DNA of 64,000 nucleotides, from contig NZ_JPHF01000004.1 in assembly GCF_000814325.1 (NCBI RefSeq), forward strand, positions 420,908 through 484,907, given 5' to 3'. Below are positions 1 through 10,700 of the stretch, one piece after another. Position 1 is the first letter of the stretch. Each line of letters starts with the position of its first letter. The translations under genes were made by a program, and so were the position numbers. The notes beneath the pieces were generated by a model. The model saw only the letters and a program-made list of their open reading frames with translations. It did not search any database and had not been told where the DNA came from. This stretch comes from Flavihumibacter sp. ZG627 (lineage in GTDB: Bacteria; Bacteroidota; Bacteroidia; Chitinophagales; Chitinophagaceae).

Positions 1-107
1 TACTCAAAGATGGATTCCGCACCCGCGATATAGCGGATACAAAAACGCAATCCAACATGATCCTTGGAACCGACGCAATGGGTGAAGCTGTATTGAAATT
101 CATCTAA
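1..107 (+). CDS. leuB: C-terminal end of LeuB-like 3-isopropylmalate dehydrogenase (partial)
   Basis: The window opens inside a gene read in the frame that starts at base 3 and stops with TAA at 105-107. The visible 34 residues contain LKDGFRTRDIADTK, followed by a GTDAMGEAV stretch. This matches the end of isocitrate/isopropylmalate dehydrogenases, where a G-[IY]-R-T-x-D motif is followed by a TDxMGDA-like helix. LeuB oxidatively decarboxylates 3-isopropylmalate in leucine synthesis. An isocitrate dehydrogenase or other family member is possible because only the tail is visible. Its stop codon overlaps the stop of the convergent dehydrogenase gene: the bases CTAA serve both. Confidence 0.6.
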   Translation, partial: LKDGFRTRDIADTKTQSNMILGTDAMGEAVLKFI

Positions 108-2968
108 TCAGGTCTTGTACAATCATCCACCAAATATAAAATGGATGTATAGTTTTTCCTGACGGCCTCCGATAATGCAATCTCACAGGTTTTTCCACTT
201 GAGTAATACCCATCATATACCATTTCGCTAACCTCCGCTGCTTCTTCGGCAGTAGCGGAGGCCGTAAGCTCCGGAAATAGAAAACCCCTGTCACCTGCCA
301 TTCCGCAACATCCGGCATGCAGGGGAACAACCACTTCATCAGCACACTGCTTCGCTATATCTTTGAATACTTCATTCAATCCCATTTTCTCTAAAGAACA
401 AACAGGGTGTAGGACAATGGATTTTTTCTTCCGGTGAATTGTAGTCCCGGGAAGCACCATGTCACGCAAATATTCCACACTATCCAGTATCCTGAGAGCC
501 CTGAATTTTTCTTTGTTAGGAGTGGAAAGAATTGAATAGGAATTATACAATGACTGGGTACAGGAACTAATATCCAATACAACAGGCAATTTTCCGGAAT
601 CAGTCCATGAATAAATCTTTTCAATAGTTTTATTGGCTATTAGTATATAAGCATCATTAAATCCTTTAGAGGAAAATATTTGTCCGCAGCAGGATCCGTG
701 AATATCATCAGGAATGATCACCTCAATACCCGCATTTGTAGATGCAGCAATAAATACATCGATAATATTTTTGCGTGGATCAGACGCATCACCCATCACC
801 CTGTTAATACAAGCGGGGAAATATAGGATCTTCGATTTCCCGGAAACTGTATGAAGAGTGGGTTTATAAATCCCTGGCCGTCGTTTGGATGGTGCGGCTT
901 GTAGCTGATTATTCCATAGAGGAAATGTTGGTATCAGTTTTCGTAACACAACTGTAAAACGGCGCATTGTTTGATCCCCAAAAATGGAATTGATGAAGGA
1001 GCCAGCCTTAAGGCCAAAATAAACCGCCTTTTCAATCAACCTGAAGTTGCGGGCTACAAAAGCTACCATATTCTTTTGATGTGGAAGATGGTTTTCACTG
1101 CGTAGTCGTTTTACCAGTGAACCTGTATTGATATCAACAGGACATGCAGCTGCACAAAGTCCATCCACTGCGCAGGTGTCAAGACCATCATATTGATATT
1201 GTTCCAATAACAGCTTATGCCTGCTATGATTTCCACTTGTTGTAAGCCTGCGGAGCTCCCTGCGCACCACAATTCGCTGCCGGGGAGTTAGAGTTATATT
1301 TCTACTTGGACATCGGTGTTCGCAAAAACCACATTCTATGCATTTATCTACTTCTTCTTCAACCCGTGGAAGATCTTTAAGGTCCTTTGTATGTGCCGCC
1401 AGATCAGCATTTATTATTACTCCCGGATTAAGCAAATTATGCGGATCAATCACCTGCTTAAGCTCTTTCATGATGGCATACAATTCGCCTCCCCACTCTG
1501 CTTCCACAAAAGGAGCCATATTTCTACCTGTACCATGTTCCGCCTTGAGTGCTCCATCGTACCTGTTCACTACCAGGTGTACCACATCACGTATGAAGAG
1601 ATCATAACGTTTGATCTCATCACTGCTATCGAAAGCCTGTGTAACAACGAAATGGATATTCCCATCCTTGGCATGCCCGAATATGATTGCATCCTGGTAA
1701 CCATGAATTTTGAAAAGTTTCTGCAGGTCTGCAATAGCATTACCCAGCATCTCAACCGGAAAGGCGATATCCTCCAGAATGACCGTCGTACCACTTGCAC
1801 GAACAGCTCCTACTGCCGGAAACATTCCTTTCCTGATTTTCCACAGGAAGGCCTGTTCCTTTTTATCGGTGGTAAAAAGTGCGGGAAATAATAGGCTGAG
1901 TTCCGGTGAAAGTCGATTGAATGCATCCATCTGCTCCTGAAGCAGCTCCTTTTTATAAGCCTGGAATTCCACCAAAAGCGCAGCAGCCGGGGCAGGTAAT
2001 GTTCTAACTATTGCCGGAACACCTTCTAAACTATCCACCGATCTTAAGGCAGACCGATCCATGAGTTCAACAGCTTCCGCACCCAGCATTTTCAGTGGAG
2101 GGATGGCATCACAAGCGCGATATATATCAGTAAAATATAACATCGCTGTGGCTTTCTCCGGGTAATCGGGAACAGTTTCTAATACAGCTTCAGAAATGAA
2201 TCCAAGTGTACCCTCTCCTCCTATTAACATGTGCGCAAGAATATCAAGAGGATCCGAAAAATCTACAAAGGCATTTATAGAATAACCAACCGTATTTTTT
2301 GTTTTATACTTCCTCCGGATTTTTTCGAACAATGTTTTATCTGCATGAATATGTTCTCTTAATTCAAGCAGCTTTTTATAAATATCAGCACACTCATATT
2401 TGAAACGTCCATAGTCATCTTTGTTCTCAGTAGAATATGCTTTCCCGTTTGGGAGAATGAATTTTATATAGCGGGTTGTATGATAGGAATTCTTGCTAAC
2501 ACCGCAGCACATACCACTGGCATTATTGGAAAGTATGCCACCCATCATGGCAGAACTTATGCTTGCCGGGTCGGGACCAATTTTTTTTCCAAGTGCCTTC
2601 AGCTTTGCATTTACCATGGCGCCAATAGCACCTGGTTGTACACGAATGCGATCCCCATTTAAATCCTCAATCTTTATTCCATTCCAGTGCTGACTGATAT
2701 CAACAAGAATACCATCTGTAATGGATTGTCCCGACAGGCTGGTACCCGCTGCCCTGAATGTTATGGGAATACCATGTTGTTTTGAAAATGCAAAAAGGGC
2801 TTTAATCTCTTCTTCAGATACCGGTTGTACAACTGCCTTAGGAAGGAGATAATAAAATCCCGCATCAGGTGCATAAGAAACCAGGTCTATAAGTCTCGAT
2901 TTGATCCTTGACACCGGAATGATAACTTCAAGAGCTTTCCCCGTTTCGGTTTTATCATGCTTATTCAT
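104..2968 (-). CDS. FAD-linked oxidase / 4Fe-4S D-lactate (or glycolate-type) dehydrogenase, 954 aa
   Basis: This is a fused flavoprotein and iron-sulfur oxidoreductase that probably oxidises D-lactate or a related 2-hydroxy acid and passes electrons to the membrane quinone pool. The N-terminal half is a PCMH-type FAD domain (AAGTSLSGQS near residue 75, GGILSNNASGMCCG near 145) followed by the FAD-oxidase C-terminal domain with HAKDGNIHF. Near residues 540-605 lie two 4Fe-4S motifs, CIECGFCEHRCP and CAVDGLCAAACP. The C-terminal third has two CCG-type motifs, CCGQIF and CCGMAGDRG. The arrangement corresponds to a GlcD-GlcF fusion. The ATG at 2968 is preferred over an in-frame TTG three bases upstream. 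The substrate cannot be read from sequence; glycolate or another 2-hydroxyacid remains possible. Confidence 0.85.
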   Translation of the reverse strand: MNKHDKTETGKALEVIIPVSRIKSRLIDLVSYAPDAGFYYLLPKAVVQPVSEEEIKALFAFSKQHGIPITFRAAGTSLSGQSITDGILVDISQHWNGIKIEDLNGDRIRVQPGAIGAMVNAKLKALGKKIGPDPASISSAMMGGILSNNASGMCCGVSKNSYHTTRYIKFILPNGKAYSTENKDDYGRFKYECADIYKKLLELREHIHADKTLFEKIRRKYKTKNTVGYSINAFVDFSDPLDILAHMLIGGEGTLGFISEAVLETVPDYPEKATAMLYFTDIYRACDAIPPLKMLGAEAVELMDRSALRSVDSLEGVPAIVRTLPAPAAALLVEFQAYKKELLQEQMDAFNRLSPELSLLFPALFTTDKKEQAFLWKIRKGMFPAVGAVRASGTTVILEDIAFPVEMLGNAIADLQKLFKIHGYQDAIIFGHAKDGNIHFVVTQAFDSSDEIKRYDLFIRDVVHLVVNRYDGALKAEHGTGRNMAPFVEAEWGGELYAIMKELKQVIDPHNLLNPGVIINADLAAHTKDLKDLPRVEEEVDKCIECGFCEHRCPSRNITLTPRQRIVVRRELRRLTTSGNHSRHKLLLEQYQYDGLDTCAVDGLCAAACPVDINTGSLVKRLRSENHLPHQKNMVAFVARNFRLIEKAVYFGLKAGSFINSIFGDQTMRRFTVVLRKLIPTFPLWNNQLQAAPSKRRPGIYKPTLHTVSGKSKILYFPACINRVMGDASDPRKNIIDVFIAASTNAGIEVIIPDDIHGSCCGQIFSSKGFNDAYILIANKTIEKIYSWTDSGKLPVVLDISSCTQSLYNSYSILSTPNKEKFRALRILDSVEYLRDMVLPGTTIHRKKKSIVLHPVCSLEKMGLNEVFKDIAKQCADEVVVPLHAGCCGMAGDRGFLFPELTASATAEEAAEVSEMVYDGYYSSGKTCEIALSEAVRKNYTSILYLVDDCTRPD

Positions 2969-3305
2969 CAATTTGAAACTAAATATTTTGACCAGGCACC
3001 TTAATTGTTCTATTTAATACAGTATAAAATTACTAATAAGATTAGCTTTTTATTACATTTAACCCTTGCTCCATCATTGCTCTATCATTGCTCCATCGGA
3101 GCTCTATAATTGCACCATCCGCAACTGCTAATTATTTTATCAAAAAAGCTATACACCCGCAGTAATATACAACTGCTGATGGCTGTTTCCAAATATGTAT
3201 CGTCCTCGCTTAATCATAGCTGTGAGCGCTTAATACGGTGTAGTCAACAGCATGAATTTCGATGCCGGAAATAAATTGTTTAATTTTTCATGATAAATAC
3301 CATTT
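2969..3305. other. Intergenic region between divergent genes
   Basis: This 337-base AT-rich gap separates two divergently transcribed genes, so it must hold both promoters. No convincing TAnnTTTG element was picked out. It contains the degenerate 11-bp tandem repeat listed separately. No coding ORF or RNA gene is evident. Confidence 0.6.
3066..3120. repeat. Five degenerate tandem 11-bp repeats
   Basis: Units are ttgctccatca (3066-3076), ttgctctatca (3077-3087), ttgctccatcg (3088-3098), gagctctataa (3099-3109) and ttgcaccatcc (3110-3120). Units 1-3 differ by one base at most from each other apart from the last position. Units 4 and 5 are more diverged. A period of 11 bp is close to one DNA turn. 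The array lies between divergent genes; function is unknown. Confidence 0.7.
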
Positions 3306-4067
3306 ATGGATATCAAAGATCTTCGCCTTGCTGTACTTATAGATGCAGACAATGTACCTTCTTCACATGTAAAGGAAATGTTCGAAGAAATTGCCAAATA
3401 TGGTACGCCTACTTTCAAAAGGATATATGCGGACTGGACTAAACCGCATGTATCGGGATGGAAAAATGTATTACTTGAAAATGCGATCACACCCGTTCAG
3501 CAATACAGCTATTCTACGGGAAAGAATTCAAGCGACAGCGCCCTGATAATTGATGCCATGGATATTTTATATACAGGCAAAGTAGATGGGTTCTGCATCG
3601 TTTCAAGTGATAGTGATTTTACCAGGCTGGCTACAAGGCTGCGGGAAGCGGGAATGGCAGTTATAGGGATTGGCGAAAAGAAAACCCTTACCCCTTTTAT
3701 TTCTGCATGTGATAAGTTTATATACATGGAAATCTTAAAGGGAAGTTCGAAAGATCAGTCTCCTGAAAAAAGTAAAAAGCAGGTAGCGAAAGAAAAGGTA
3801 AACATCGATGAACCCATTAATAAAATAGATCACAAACTGATAAGGATTCTCACGGACAGCATTTCTGATATTGCAGATGAAACGGGTTGGGCCTTCCTGG
3901 GCGAATTAGGCAGCATGCTGATCAAGAAAATGCCGGATTTTGATTCCAGGAACTATGGATTTGATAAATTACTTCCGCTGATCAAAAGCCTTGATACCCG
4001 CTTTGAAATTGATGAAAGAGAAACGGGAAGAAAAAATATCCGCCATATTTATGTTAAGGTAAAATAA
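3306..4067 (+). CDS. NYN domain protein with C-terminal OST-HTH/LOTUS domain
   Basis: This 253-residue protein has an N-terminal NYN (PIN-like) nuclease fold. LIDADN at 11-16 supplies acidic residues, D77 follows, and SSDSDF at 100-105 is the second acidic cluster. These are the metal-binding positions expected of this RNase-like superfamily (LabA, MARF1 and the YacP relatives). After a lysine-rich linker (about 145-170), residues 175-250 resemble an OST-HTH/LOTUS RNA-binding domain, with FDSRNYGFDKLLPLIKS near its middle. A cytoplasmic RNA-processing or RNA-binding role is likely from the family; the target is unknown. It is followed after 12 bases by a small membrane protein gene on the same strand, so the two may be cotranscribed. 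Confidence 0.85.
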   Translation: MDIKDLRLAVLIDADNVPSSHVKEMFEEIAKYGTPTFKRIYADWTKPHVSGWKNVLLENAITPVQQYSYSTGKNSSDSALIIDAMDILYTGKVDGFCIVSSDSDFTRLATRLREAGMAVIGIGEKKTLTPFISACDKFIYMEILKGSSKDQSPEKSKKQVAKEKVNIDEPINKIDHKLIRILTDSISDIADETGWAFLGELGSMLIKKMPDFDSRNYGFDKLLPLIKSLDTRFEIDERETGRKNIRHIYVKVK

Positions 4068-4079
4068 TTGGTGCCCCTT

Positions 4080-4454
4080 ATGAAGATCCTGAACATTGTT
4101 TTCACCATGCTTTTCCTCCTGTTTGCAGCGCTTCAATGGAATGATCCGGATCCGCTGATATGGATTCCAATTTATCTCTATGCTGCCGTATTAACATTCC
4201 TCGCAGCGCGCAGGAAATACTATCCCCGACTCTATTTGCTGGGAATAGGTATTTACCTTTTATATGCTTTATACCTTTTTTTTGAAAAGAATGGGGTGTT
4301 ATCATGGGCTACGGAACATGATGCAGAGAACCTCGTAGAAACGATGCAGGCTTCAAAACCATGGATCGAGTCAACCCGTGAATTTGGCGGTCTTCTCTTT
4401 GTAATTATTGCATTGCTTCTTAATTACCGGGCACAAAAAAAGGGCCCTGGTTGA
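4080..4454 (+). CDS. TMEM220-like small membrane protein
   Basis: This protein of 124 residues has about four hydrophobic helices and the motif LQWNDPDPLIWIPIY near its start. That motif is characteristic of the transmembrane family 220 (PF15071) found in bacteria and animals. No enzymatic role is established for the family. The ATG at 4080 (MKILNIVF) is a better start than the upstream TTG at 4068, which directly abuts the previous stop codon. The last codons run into a strong hairpin that serves as terminator. The gene probably shares a transcript with the NYN gene. Confidence 0.75.
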   Translation: MKILNIVFTMLFLLFAALQWNDPDPLIWIPIYLYAAVLTFLAARRKYYPRLYLLGIGIYLLYALYLFFEKNGVLSWATEHDAENLVETMQASKPWIESTREFGGLLFVIIALLLNYRAQKKGPG

Positions 4455-4466
4455 AGAGGGCCCTTT
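4439..4466. terminator. Bidirectional hairpin terminator
   Basis: Perfect 10-bp arms aaagggccct (4439-4448) and agggcccttt (4457-4466) enclose an 8-base loop. The hairpin overlaps the stop codon of the TMEM220-like gene and lies 17 bases from the stop of the convergent VPS10 gene. A-rich and T-rich flanks on both sides would let it end transcription in both directions. Confidence 0.85.
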
Positions 4467-4482
4467 AAGTTAATTTCTTAAC

Positions 4483-7400
4483 TCATTCCTTTAATCCGAT
4501 CACTGGAAGCGATTTTTCCCGAACCATTTTATTGAATGCTTCCAACTCCACAGTCTTTATTTTTTTCAATTTATTCAATGCTTCATCACTAAGCCTGGCT
4601 AACTCAGCATAAACATCACGACTCTGTTTGCTGGGCGCCATATTACCACTGTTAGCGGCATCAAATACACCCGACAGCTTATCATTCAGCCTGATCGGAA
4701 AGTTCAGTACATCCTGGAAACTTTTAGCCTTCGTTTGGTATAGAGTTTCTTCAATAGACGTGAGTTGTTTTCCAATGGTATCAGCCATTGACTTCACTTC
4801 TTTCGGAACATCTTTTCCCTGGCGACCGATGAAATCTGTAAGCTGTGTACGCAGTGAACGAATATCTTTTATGGCCTTCTGCACTTCGTTGAATTTGCCC
4901 TGGACTTCTCTCAGAAAACTGAACTGGGCTTCGTAATCGGCAGCTGTGATCTTATAATTCGGATCTGCCTTTACAACAAAAGGCACTTCAACAGAATCAG
5001 CCCCCACTTTAACCCTGGCAAAATAATTTCCTGGCGGGGCTACGATATTACCTGGTAATCCATTCCAAAGGATCATCCCATCAATTTTCTCACTTGCGGG
5101 ATATTGAAGGTTCCACACAAATCGATTCATCCCCTTGCTGATATCAAGTTTGTCTTCTTTGGCACCAGTTGCAAATGTCTTTATGATTTTTTTATCCCTG
5201 TCAAGAATCGTTATAGCGGCCTTTGTGCTGTCTGTAACATTGCTGATATAATAATTGATAACAGCTCCGGCGGGTGGATTATCACCTGCATTCCTTGGAA
5301 TTCCACCCCTGAATCCTCCGGAAGATTGCAATCGCCAAACCGGGTTTACAGGTAAAACATGCATTGCTTTTTTCAGAAGACCAGCATCATATTGCTGCAC
5401 AGTAGTGAGGTCATCAAGCACCCAGAAAGCCCTGCCCTGGGTTGCTACAACCAGATCGTTTTCCTTGATGGTGAGATCAGTTATAGGAACAACGGGTAGG
5501 TTTAACTGGAAGGGACGCCAGTTTATTCCATCATCATAACTGATATACATTCCATACTCAGTACCGGCATAAAGCAATCCATCTCTTTTCGGATCTGCAC
5601 GCATCACCCTTGTAAAATGCATCCTGTTAATTCCGTTGGTAATCAGTTTCCAACTCTTGCCATAATCCTCTGTCTTATAAATGTAGGGTGCAAAATCATC
5701 AAGTTTATATCTGGTGCCCGTGATGTAGGCAGTACCCTTTTTGGTGGGATGTGTTTCAATGGCATTCCACATTATCCACTTTGGCGCACCTGTTGGCGTT
5801 ACATTATCCCAGTTCTTACCACCATCTTTACTTACATGTATAAGACCATCATCCGACCCTGTCCATAACAGGTCTTTTTCAAGAGCGCTTTCTGCTGCAG
5901 TAAAAATTGTACAGTAGTATTCAACAGAAGTATTGTCTTTAGTAATGGGTCCGCCGCTGGGGCCCTGTTTGCTTTTGTCATTAGTTGTTAGGTCGGGCGA
6001 TATCTGTTCCCAGCTCGCGCCTTCATTTTCCGTTACAAATAATGCGTTACCGGCACAATAGAGGCGTTTTGGATTATGTGGTGAAAAGAATATAGGGAAG
6101 TTCCATTGAAAGCGATATTTCAAAACATCGGCACCTGCACCCATCGGATTGTCGGGCCAAACGGTGATAGCCCTGTTCTCACCTGTGCGATGATCTAATC
6201 TCGACAGGTAACCGCCGTAGTTTCCACCATATACAATATCCGGGTTTTGTGGATCTGCTACAACATATCCACTCTCTGCGCCTGCTGTTTCTTCCCAGTC
6301 CTTATCAGTGATGGCAGCACCATAGGTCCGGCTTCGGATCCGAAAGGTTGAATTATCCTGTTGTGCACCCAGAATGCGGTAAGGGAAACTATTGTCTGTG
6401 CTTACACGATAGATCTGGGAGGTAGGCTGGTTCATATAAGTGCTCCAGTTTGTGCCTCCATCATAACTTACCTGGGCACCACCATCATCGGCAACAATCA
6501 TGCGATTTCCATCTTCAGGATCAATCCACAGATCATGGTGGTCACCATGGGGGGTTCTCACACTCTGGAAAGTTTTACCTCCATCTCTGCTGCGCATGAA
6601 GCCAACATTTGGCGCGTATACCAGGTTTTCATTCTTTGGATCCACATACACTTTAGTATAATACCAGGCCCTCTGGCGAATATTATTATCACTGCTCTGC
6701 AAGGTCCAGCTAACACCCGCATCATTGCTTACATATAATCCACCATCTGCATTCTCAAAAATTGCATATACTTTATCGGGATTAGAAGGGGCAACTGCCA
6801 CGCCAACAATACCCCATACGCCTTTAGGCAAACCTTTTGATGCAGTAATATTCTGCCAGGTTTCTCCGCCATCAATTGATTTCCATAGTCCGCTGCCTTC
6901 GCCTCCACTTTCCAGACTATAAGGTGTTCTGATAAGTCGCCATGTTCCGGCAAAAAATACCTGCGGATTTCCAGGTTCCATCACCAGGTCTGAAGCACCA
7001 GTCTGGTTGTTAACATATAATGTCCGCTTCCAGGTTTTGCCACCATCCGTTGTTTTGTAAACGCCTCTTTCCTCATTTGGACCAAAAAGATGACCCATCA
7101 CCGCGGCCCAAACTATATCGGGGTTACGCGGATGTATCACCAGCCTGATGATATGACGGCCATCTTTCAAACCAATATTACGCCAGCTCCTGCCCCCGTC
7201 ATCACTACGCCATACACCTCCAAGGCCTTCTGCCACATTACCTCGCATGGTGTTTTCACCTTCACCTACATAAATCACATTCTCATCAGATGGAGCAACC
7301 GCCACCGCACCAATTGTTCCACCGAAATACTTGTCGGATATGTTCTTCCAGTTGCTGCCACCATCGGTGGTCTTCCATACTCCCCCACCTGTTGCACCCA

Positions 7401-7602
7401 TAAAAAATGTTTGCTTATTGGTGTAAGAACCCGCCACCGCGGCGGAGCGTCCACCACGCCAGGGGCCAATAAGCCGGTACTTTGCCTGGGAGAAAATAGT
7501 TTCATCTGCAGCTTGTGCATTGTCAGGACTTTTCTGTTGCTTTTTCTGGCCAAAGGAAGCTATTGCCAGCAATAGAAAGCTACCAATCAGTAATGATCTC
7601 AT
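4483..7602 (-). CDS. VPS10/sortilin-type beta-propeller exoprotein A
   Basis: This 1039-residue protein starts with a signal peptide (MRSLLIGSFLLLAIASFGQ). It is filled with Asp-box/BNR-type repeats, for example VWKTTDGGSNWKNIS, VWRSDDGGRSWRNIG, VYKTTDGGKTWKRT and LWKSIDGGETWQNI. Such repeats form VPS10/sortilin-like propellers. Later segments contain the WTGSDDGLIHVSKDGGKNW block, and the last quarter is a helical and Ig-like region typical of this Bacteroidota family. No catalytic glycosidase residues were recognised, although databases often label such proteins glycosyl hydrolases. It is expected in the periplasm or outside the cell, but no T9SS sorting domain is visible. The start at 7602 is chosen because the signal peptide begins there; the frame stays open upstream. 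It is paralogous to the next gene. Confidence 0.85.
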   Translation of the reverse strand: MRSLLIGSFLLLAIASFGQKKQQKSPDNAQAADETIFSQAKYRLIGPWRGGRSAAVAGSYTNKQTFFMGATGGGVWKTTDGGSNWKNISDKYFGGTIGAVAVAPSDENVIYVGEGENTMRGNVAEGLGGVWRSDDGGRSWRNIGLKDGRHIIRLVIHPRNPDIVWAAVMGHLFGPNEERGVYKTTDGGKTWKRTLYVNNQTGASDLVMEPGNPQVFFAGTWRLIRTPYSLESGGEGSGLWKSIDGGETWQNITASKGLPKGVWGIVGVAVAPSNPDKVYAIFENADGGLYVSNDAGVSWTLQSSDNNIRQRAWYYTKVYVDPKNENLVYAPNVGFMRSRDGGKTFQSVRTPHGDHHDLWIDPEDGNRMIVADDGGAQVSYDGGTNWSTYMNQPTSQIYRVSTDNSFPYRILGAQQDNSTFRIRSRTYGAAITDKDWEETAGAESGYVVADPQNPDIVYGGNYGGYLSRLDHRTGENRAITVWPDNPMGAGADVLKYRFQWNFPIFFSPHNPKRLYCAGNALFVTENEGASWEQISPDLTTNDKSKQGPSGGPITKDNTSVEYYCTIFTAAESALEKDLLWTGSDDGLIHVSKDGGKNWDNVTPTGAPKWIMWNAIETHPTKKGTAYITGTRYKLDDFAPYIYKTEDYGKSWKLITNGINRMHFTRVMRADPKRDGLLYAGTEYGMYISYDDGINWRPFQLNLPVVPITDLTIKENDLVVATQGRAFWVLDDLTTVQQYDAGLLKKAMHVLPVNPVWRLQSSGGFRGGIPRNAGDNPPAGAVINYYISNVTDSTKAAITILDRDKKIIKTFATGAKEDKLDISKGMNRFVWNLQYPASEKIDGMILWNGLPGNIVAPPGNYFARVKVGADSVEVPFVVKADPNYKITAADYEAQFSFLREVQGKFNEVQKAIKDIRSLRTQLTDFIGRQGKDVPKEVKSMADTIGKQLTSIEETLYQTKAKSFQDVLNFPIRLNDKLSGVFDAANSGNMAPSKQSRDVYAELARLSDEALNKLKKIKTVELEAFNKMVREKSLPVIGLKE

Positions 7603-7657
7603 ATGTGTTGTAATTGTTAGTTCCCTTTTGAGTAGAACCCAATTTACGATAAAAACA

Positions 7658-7684
7658 AACTGCCGGCCCAAAGGACCGGCAGTT
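7658..7684 (-). terminator. Rho-independent terminator of VPS10 gene B
   Basis: The hairpin has arms aactgccgg and ccggcagtt (9 bp, extended by two pairs beyond a mismatch). On the minus strand it is followed by a T-rich run (complement of gataaaaaca). It separates the two paralogous propeller genes transcriptionally. Confidence 0.85.
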
Positions 7685-7713
7685 ATCTACCGCATATCTT
7701 CAACCGCAGAAGA

Positions 7714-10700
7714 TCAGTTTCCGGTTTTATCTTTCAGTGCATCGGGGGTTTTCACCCCCTCCTTAGAAAGCGCCAGCCGAACTTTATCCGAATACTGACG
7801 GCTGATCTTAGCATGTTCTGACCGGGCTGTGGAAAGCTGTCCTTTCAAAACATTTATACGCTCCAACTGAAGATTGCTTGGCCTCGACTCCTGGCCTGCA
7901 ACGGCGCCATATACTTCACTGATCCTTTCTCTTAATTGTTCTTCATCCGCAAAAATAGACTTCTGCTTTGTAGCTAATAAAGTAGCTCTTAATGTTTCCA
8001 GAGAACTGGTATAATCGCGGAGTAATTTCTTAACCTTATCGCTCTTCACTTTTTCACCATTTTTCTTCAACAACTGCTGTTCTTCATTAATGCTTGAAAT
8101 GAGTGCGTTGATATCAGCCTGCATGGTATAGAGATCCATAGCCGCAGCATAGCGTGCTTCAAGATCTTCCTTGCTGAAATTCTTATTGCCCTCATCATGA
8201 ACTACCACCATCTTATCGGTATACTCCTTCTCCCCAACTTTTAATTTCAGCGTATACTCACCAGGCATCACCATAGGTGCTACAAATGCTCCATAATCCA
8301 TTTTGGCGCCACCTGCGGCAGGCTTAATGGGAGTCATCCGCATATTCCAGTAAACTTTATTTATGCCCTTGCGCTTAGAACCTGGTACCGTTTGTACCAG
8401 CTTTCCCGCTGCATCATAAATATCAAGTTTTACATCGCCGGTCATAACCCGCTCTTTGAGGTAATACTGCACAGCAGGTAAACTGGCAGGATTTCCTGCT
8501 GTCCATCCTCCCGTTGGAGGAAAACCTCCATCTCCAAATTTACCGGAACTCAGCGGCACTGGTTTATTGGAAAATACATGCACATCTTTCTCAAGAATGC
8601 CTGCCGTCAATCCGCGCATGGGGGAGATATCATCCACGATTATTATCCCGCGGCCATGCGTTCCGATCACCAGGTCATTGGTTACAGGATGTATTGCAAT
8701 ATCACGAACCAGTGAATAGTCGGGTATCCGGTTTTTCATCCTGAACCAACTACCTCCGCCATCTACGCTTGCGAATAATCCCATTTCTGTTCCCAGAAAA
8801 AGTAATTCAGGATTCACCAGGTCTTCTTTTATCTTATGTGCAAACCCGGTAAAATCCTCACTGGCAAACATTTTCCAGGTTTTACCCATATCTTCTGAAC
8901 GAGCAGCCCATGTTTTATGATCACCATACATATGGTTGTCAAATGTTGCATAGATAACATTCCTGTTAAACCTTCCGGGTTCCACACTGCTTACCCAGGT
9001 TTGAGCCGGGATGCCTGCAGCAGCAATATTGGCCGACACATTGGTCCAGTTTTTTCCGCCGTCTGTTGTGTACTGAAGGTTACCATCATCTGTTCCGACC
9101 CATATTAGATTTTCATCAAGGGGAGATTCTGCTATAGTAAAAATAGTGGTGTGATTTTCTGCTGATGTATTGTCTGCACTTAAGCCGCCACTGTTTTCCT
9201 GTTCCTGTTTTTTCTTGTCATTGGTTGTAAGATCAGGAGAAATGCGTGTCCAGTTAGTTCCTTTATCAGTGCTTTTAAAAAGAAACTGTGCACCACAATA
9301 AAGGTTTTTCGGATTATTCTGTCCGATATGAATTGGCGTGTTCCAGTTCCATCTGAGTTTAGCGTCATTTGATCCTGCCTGTGGCTTAATGGTTACACTC
9401 TTTAAGGTTTTGAGATTTACCCTTCCCATATTTCCGCCCTGGTATTCGGCGTAAGCAATATCAGGGTCAAGGGGGTCGGGTATGGTCCAGAATCCATCAC
9501 CACCATATATTGCCTTCCAGTCGCCATTTTGTACGCCCCCCGCCGCTGCCGAAGGAGCAACCCAGCTACCATTATCCTGCAATCCACCGTATATTCTATA
9601 TGGCTGCTGGTTGTCCACCGCTACATGGTAAAATTGACCTACCGGCAGATTACTCGCAAAAATCCAGGTAGCTCCCCTGTCCATACTGATATAAACTCCT
9701 CCATCCGTTCCCAGGTACATCTGGTTGGTATAGTTTGGGTTTATCCAAAGGGCATGGTGATCGGAATGCACCCAGCCGCCTTCATTACTCGCATCCGCGA
9801 AAGAATATCCGCCATCATCAGAGTAAGAGAAAGAAAAAGCCGGACGGTAAACGCGTTTGTGATCTTTTGGATCAACTACTAGTGTGCTGAAATAAAATGG
9901 CCTTGATACCACGTTCAGGGTAGCACTCTGTTCTTTCCAGTTCTCTCCGCCATCGGCAGATATATAGAGCTTGGTTTCTTTTGCTTCAACAATTGCGAGC
10001 AGGTTTTGCGGAGCACTCGGAGCAAGGGCAAGCGCCACCCTTCCAAACGGTTTGGCGGGCAGGCCTTTTGTCAGCTCCTTCCAGGTTTTTCCACCATCAA
10101 TACTTTTATATACACCACTTCCACTACCCCCCGAATTAAACAGATAAGGTAGCCTCCTGAATTCCCAGGTAGTGGCATATACTGTATTCGGATTCTGTGG
10201 ATCAACAGAAACATCAGCACAACCGGCCTTCTCTGATATATACAAAACCTTGTCCCAGTTTTTTCCGCCATCTGAAGATTTATACAAACCACGGTGTTTG
10301 CTTTCGCTCCATAGTGGGCCTGGTGCTGCTACATAAATATTATTGGAGTTGGATGGATCAATAACCACTTTAGAAATATGTTCTGTACTATCAAGTCCCA
10401 CGCGCGACCAGTTATCGCCGCCATCAGTGGTTTTGTATAATCCAACACCTATGGAAACACTGTTACGCATATTGCTTTCGCCCGTTCCAACAAAAACAGT
10501 ACGTGGATTTTTCTGATCGATGGCAATGGCTCCTATGCTCTGGCAATACTTATCAAATACAGGCTTGAAAGATGCGCCGGCATTGGTCGTTTTCCAAACA
10601 CCACCCCCGGCTGTTCCTACATAAATCGTTTTACTGTCGGCATTTACACCTTCAATTGCTGTGATACGTCCACTCATGGTTCCAGGGCCCATCCAGCGGG

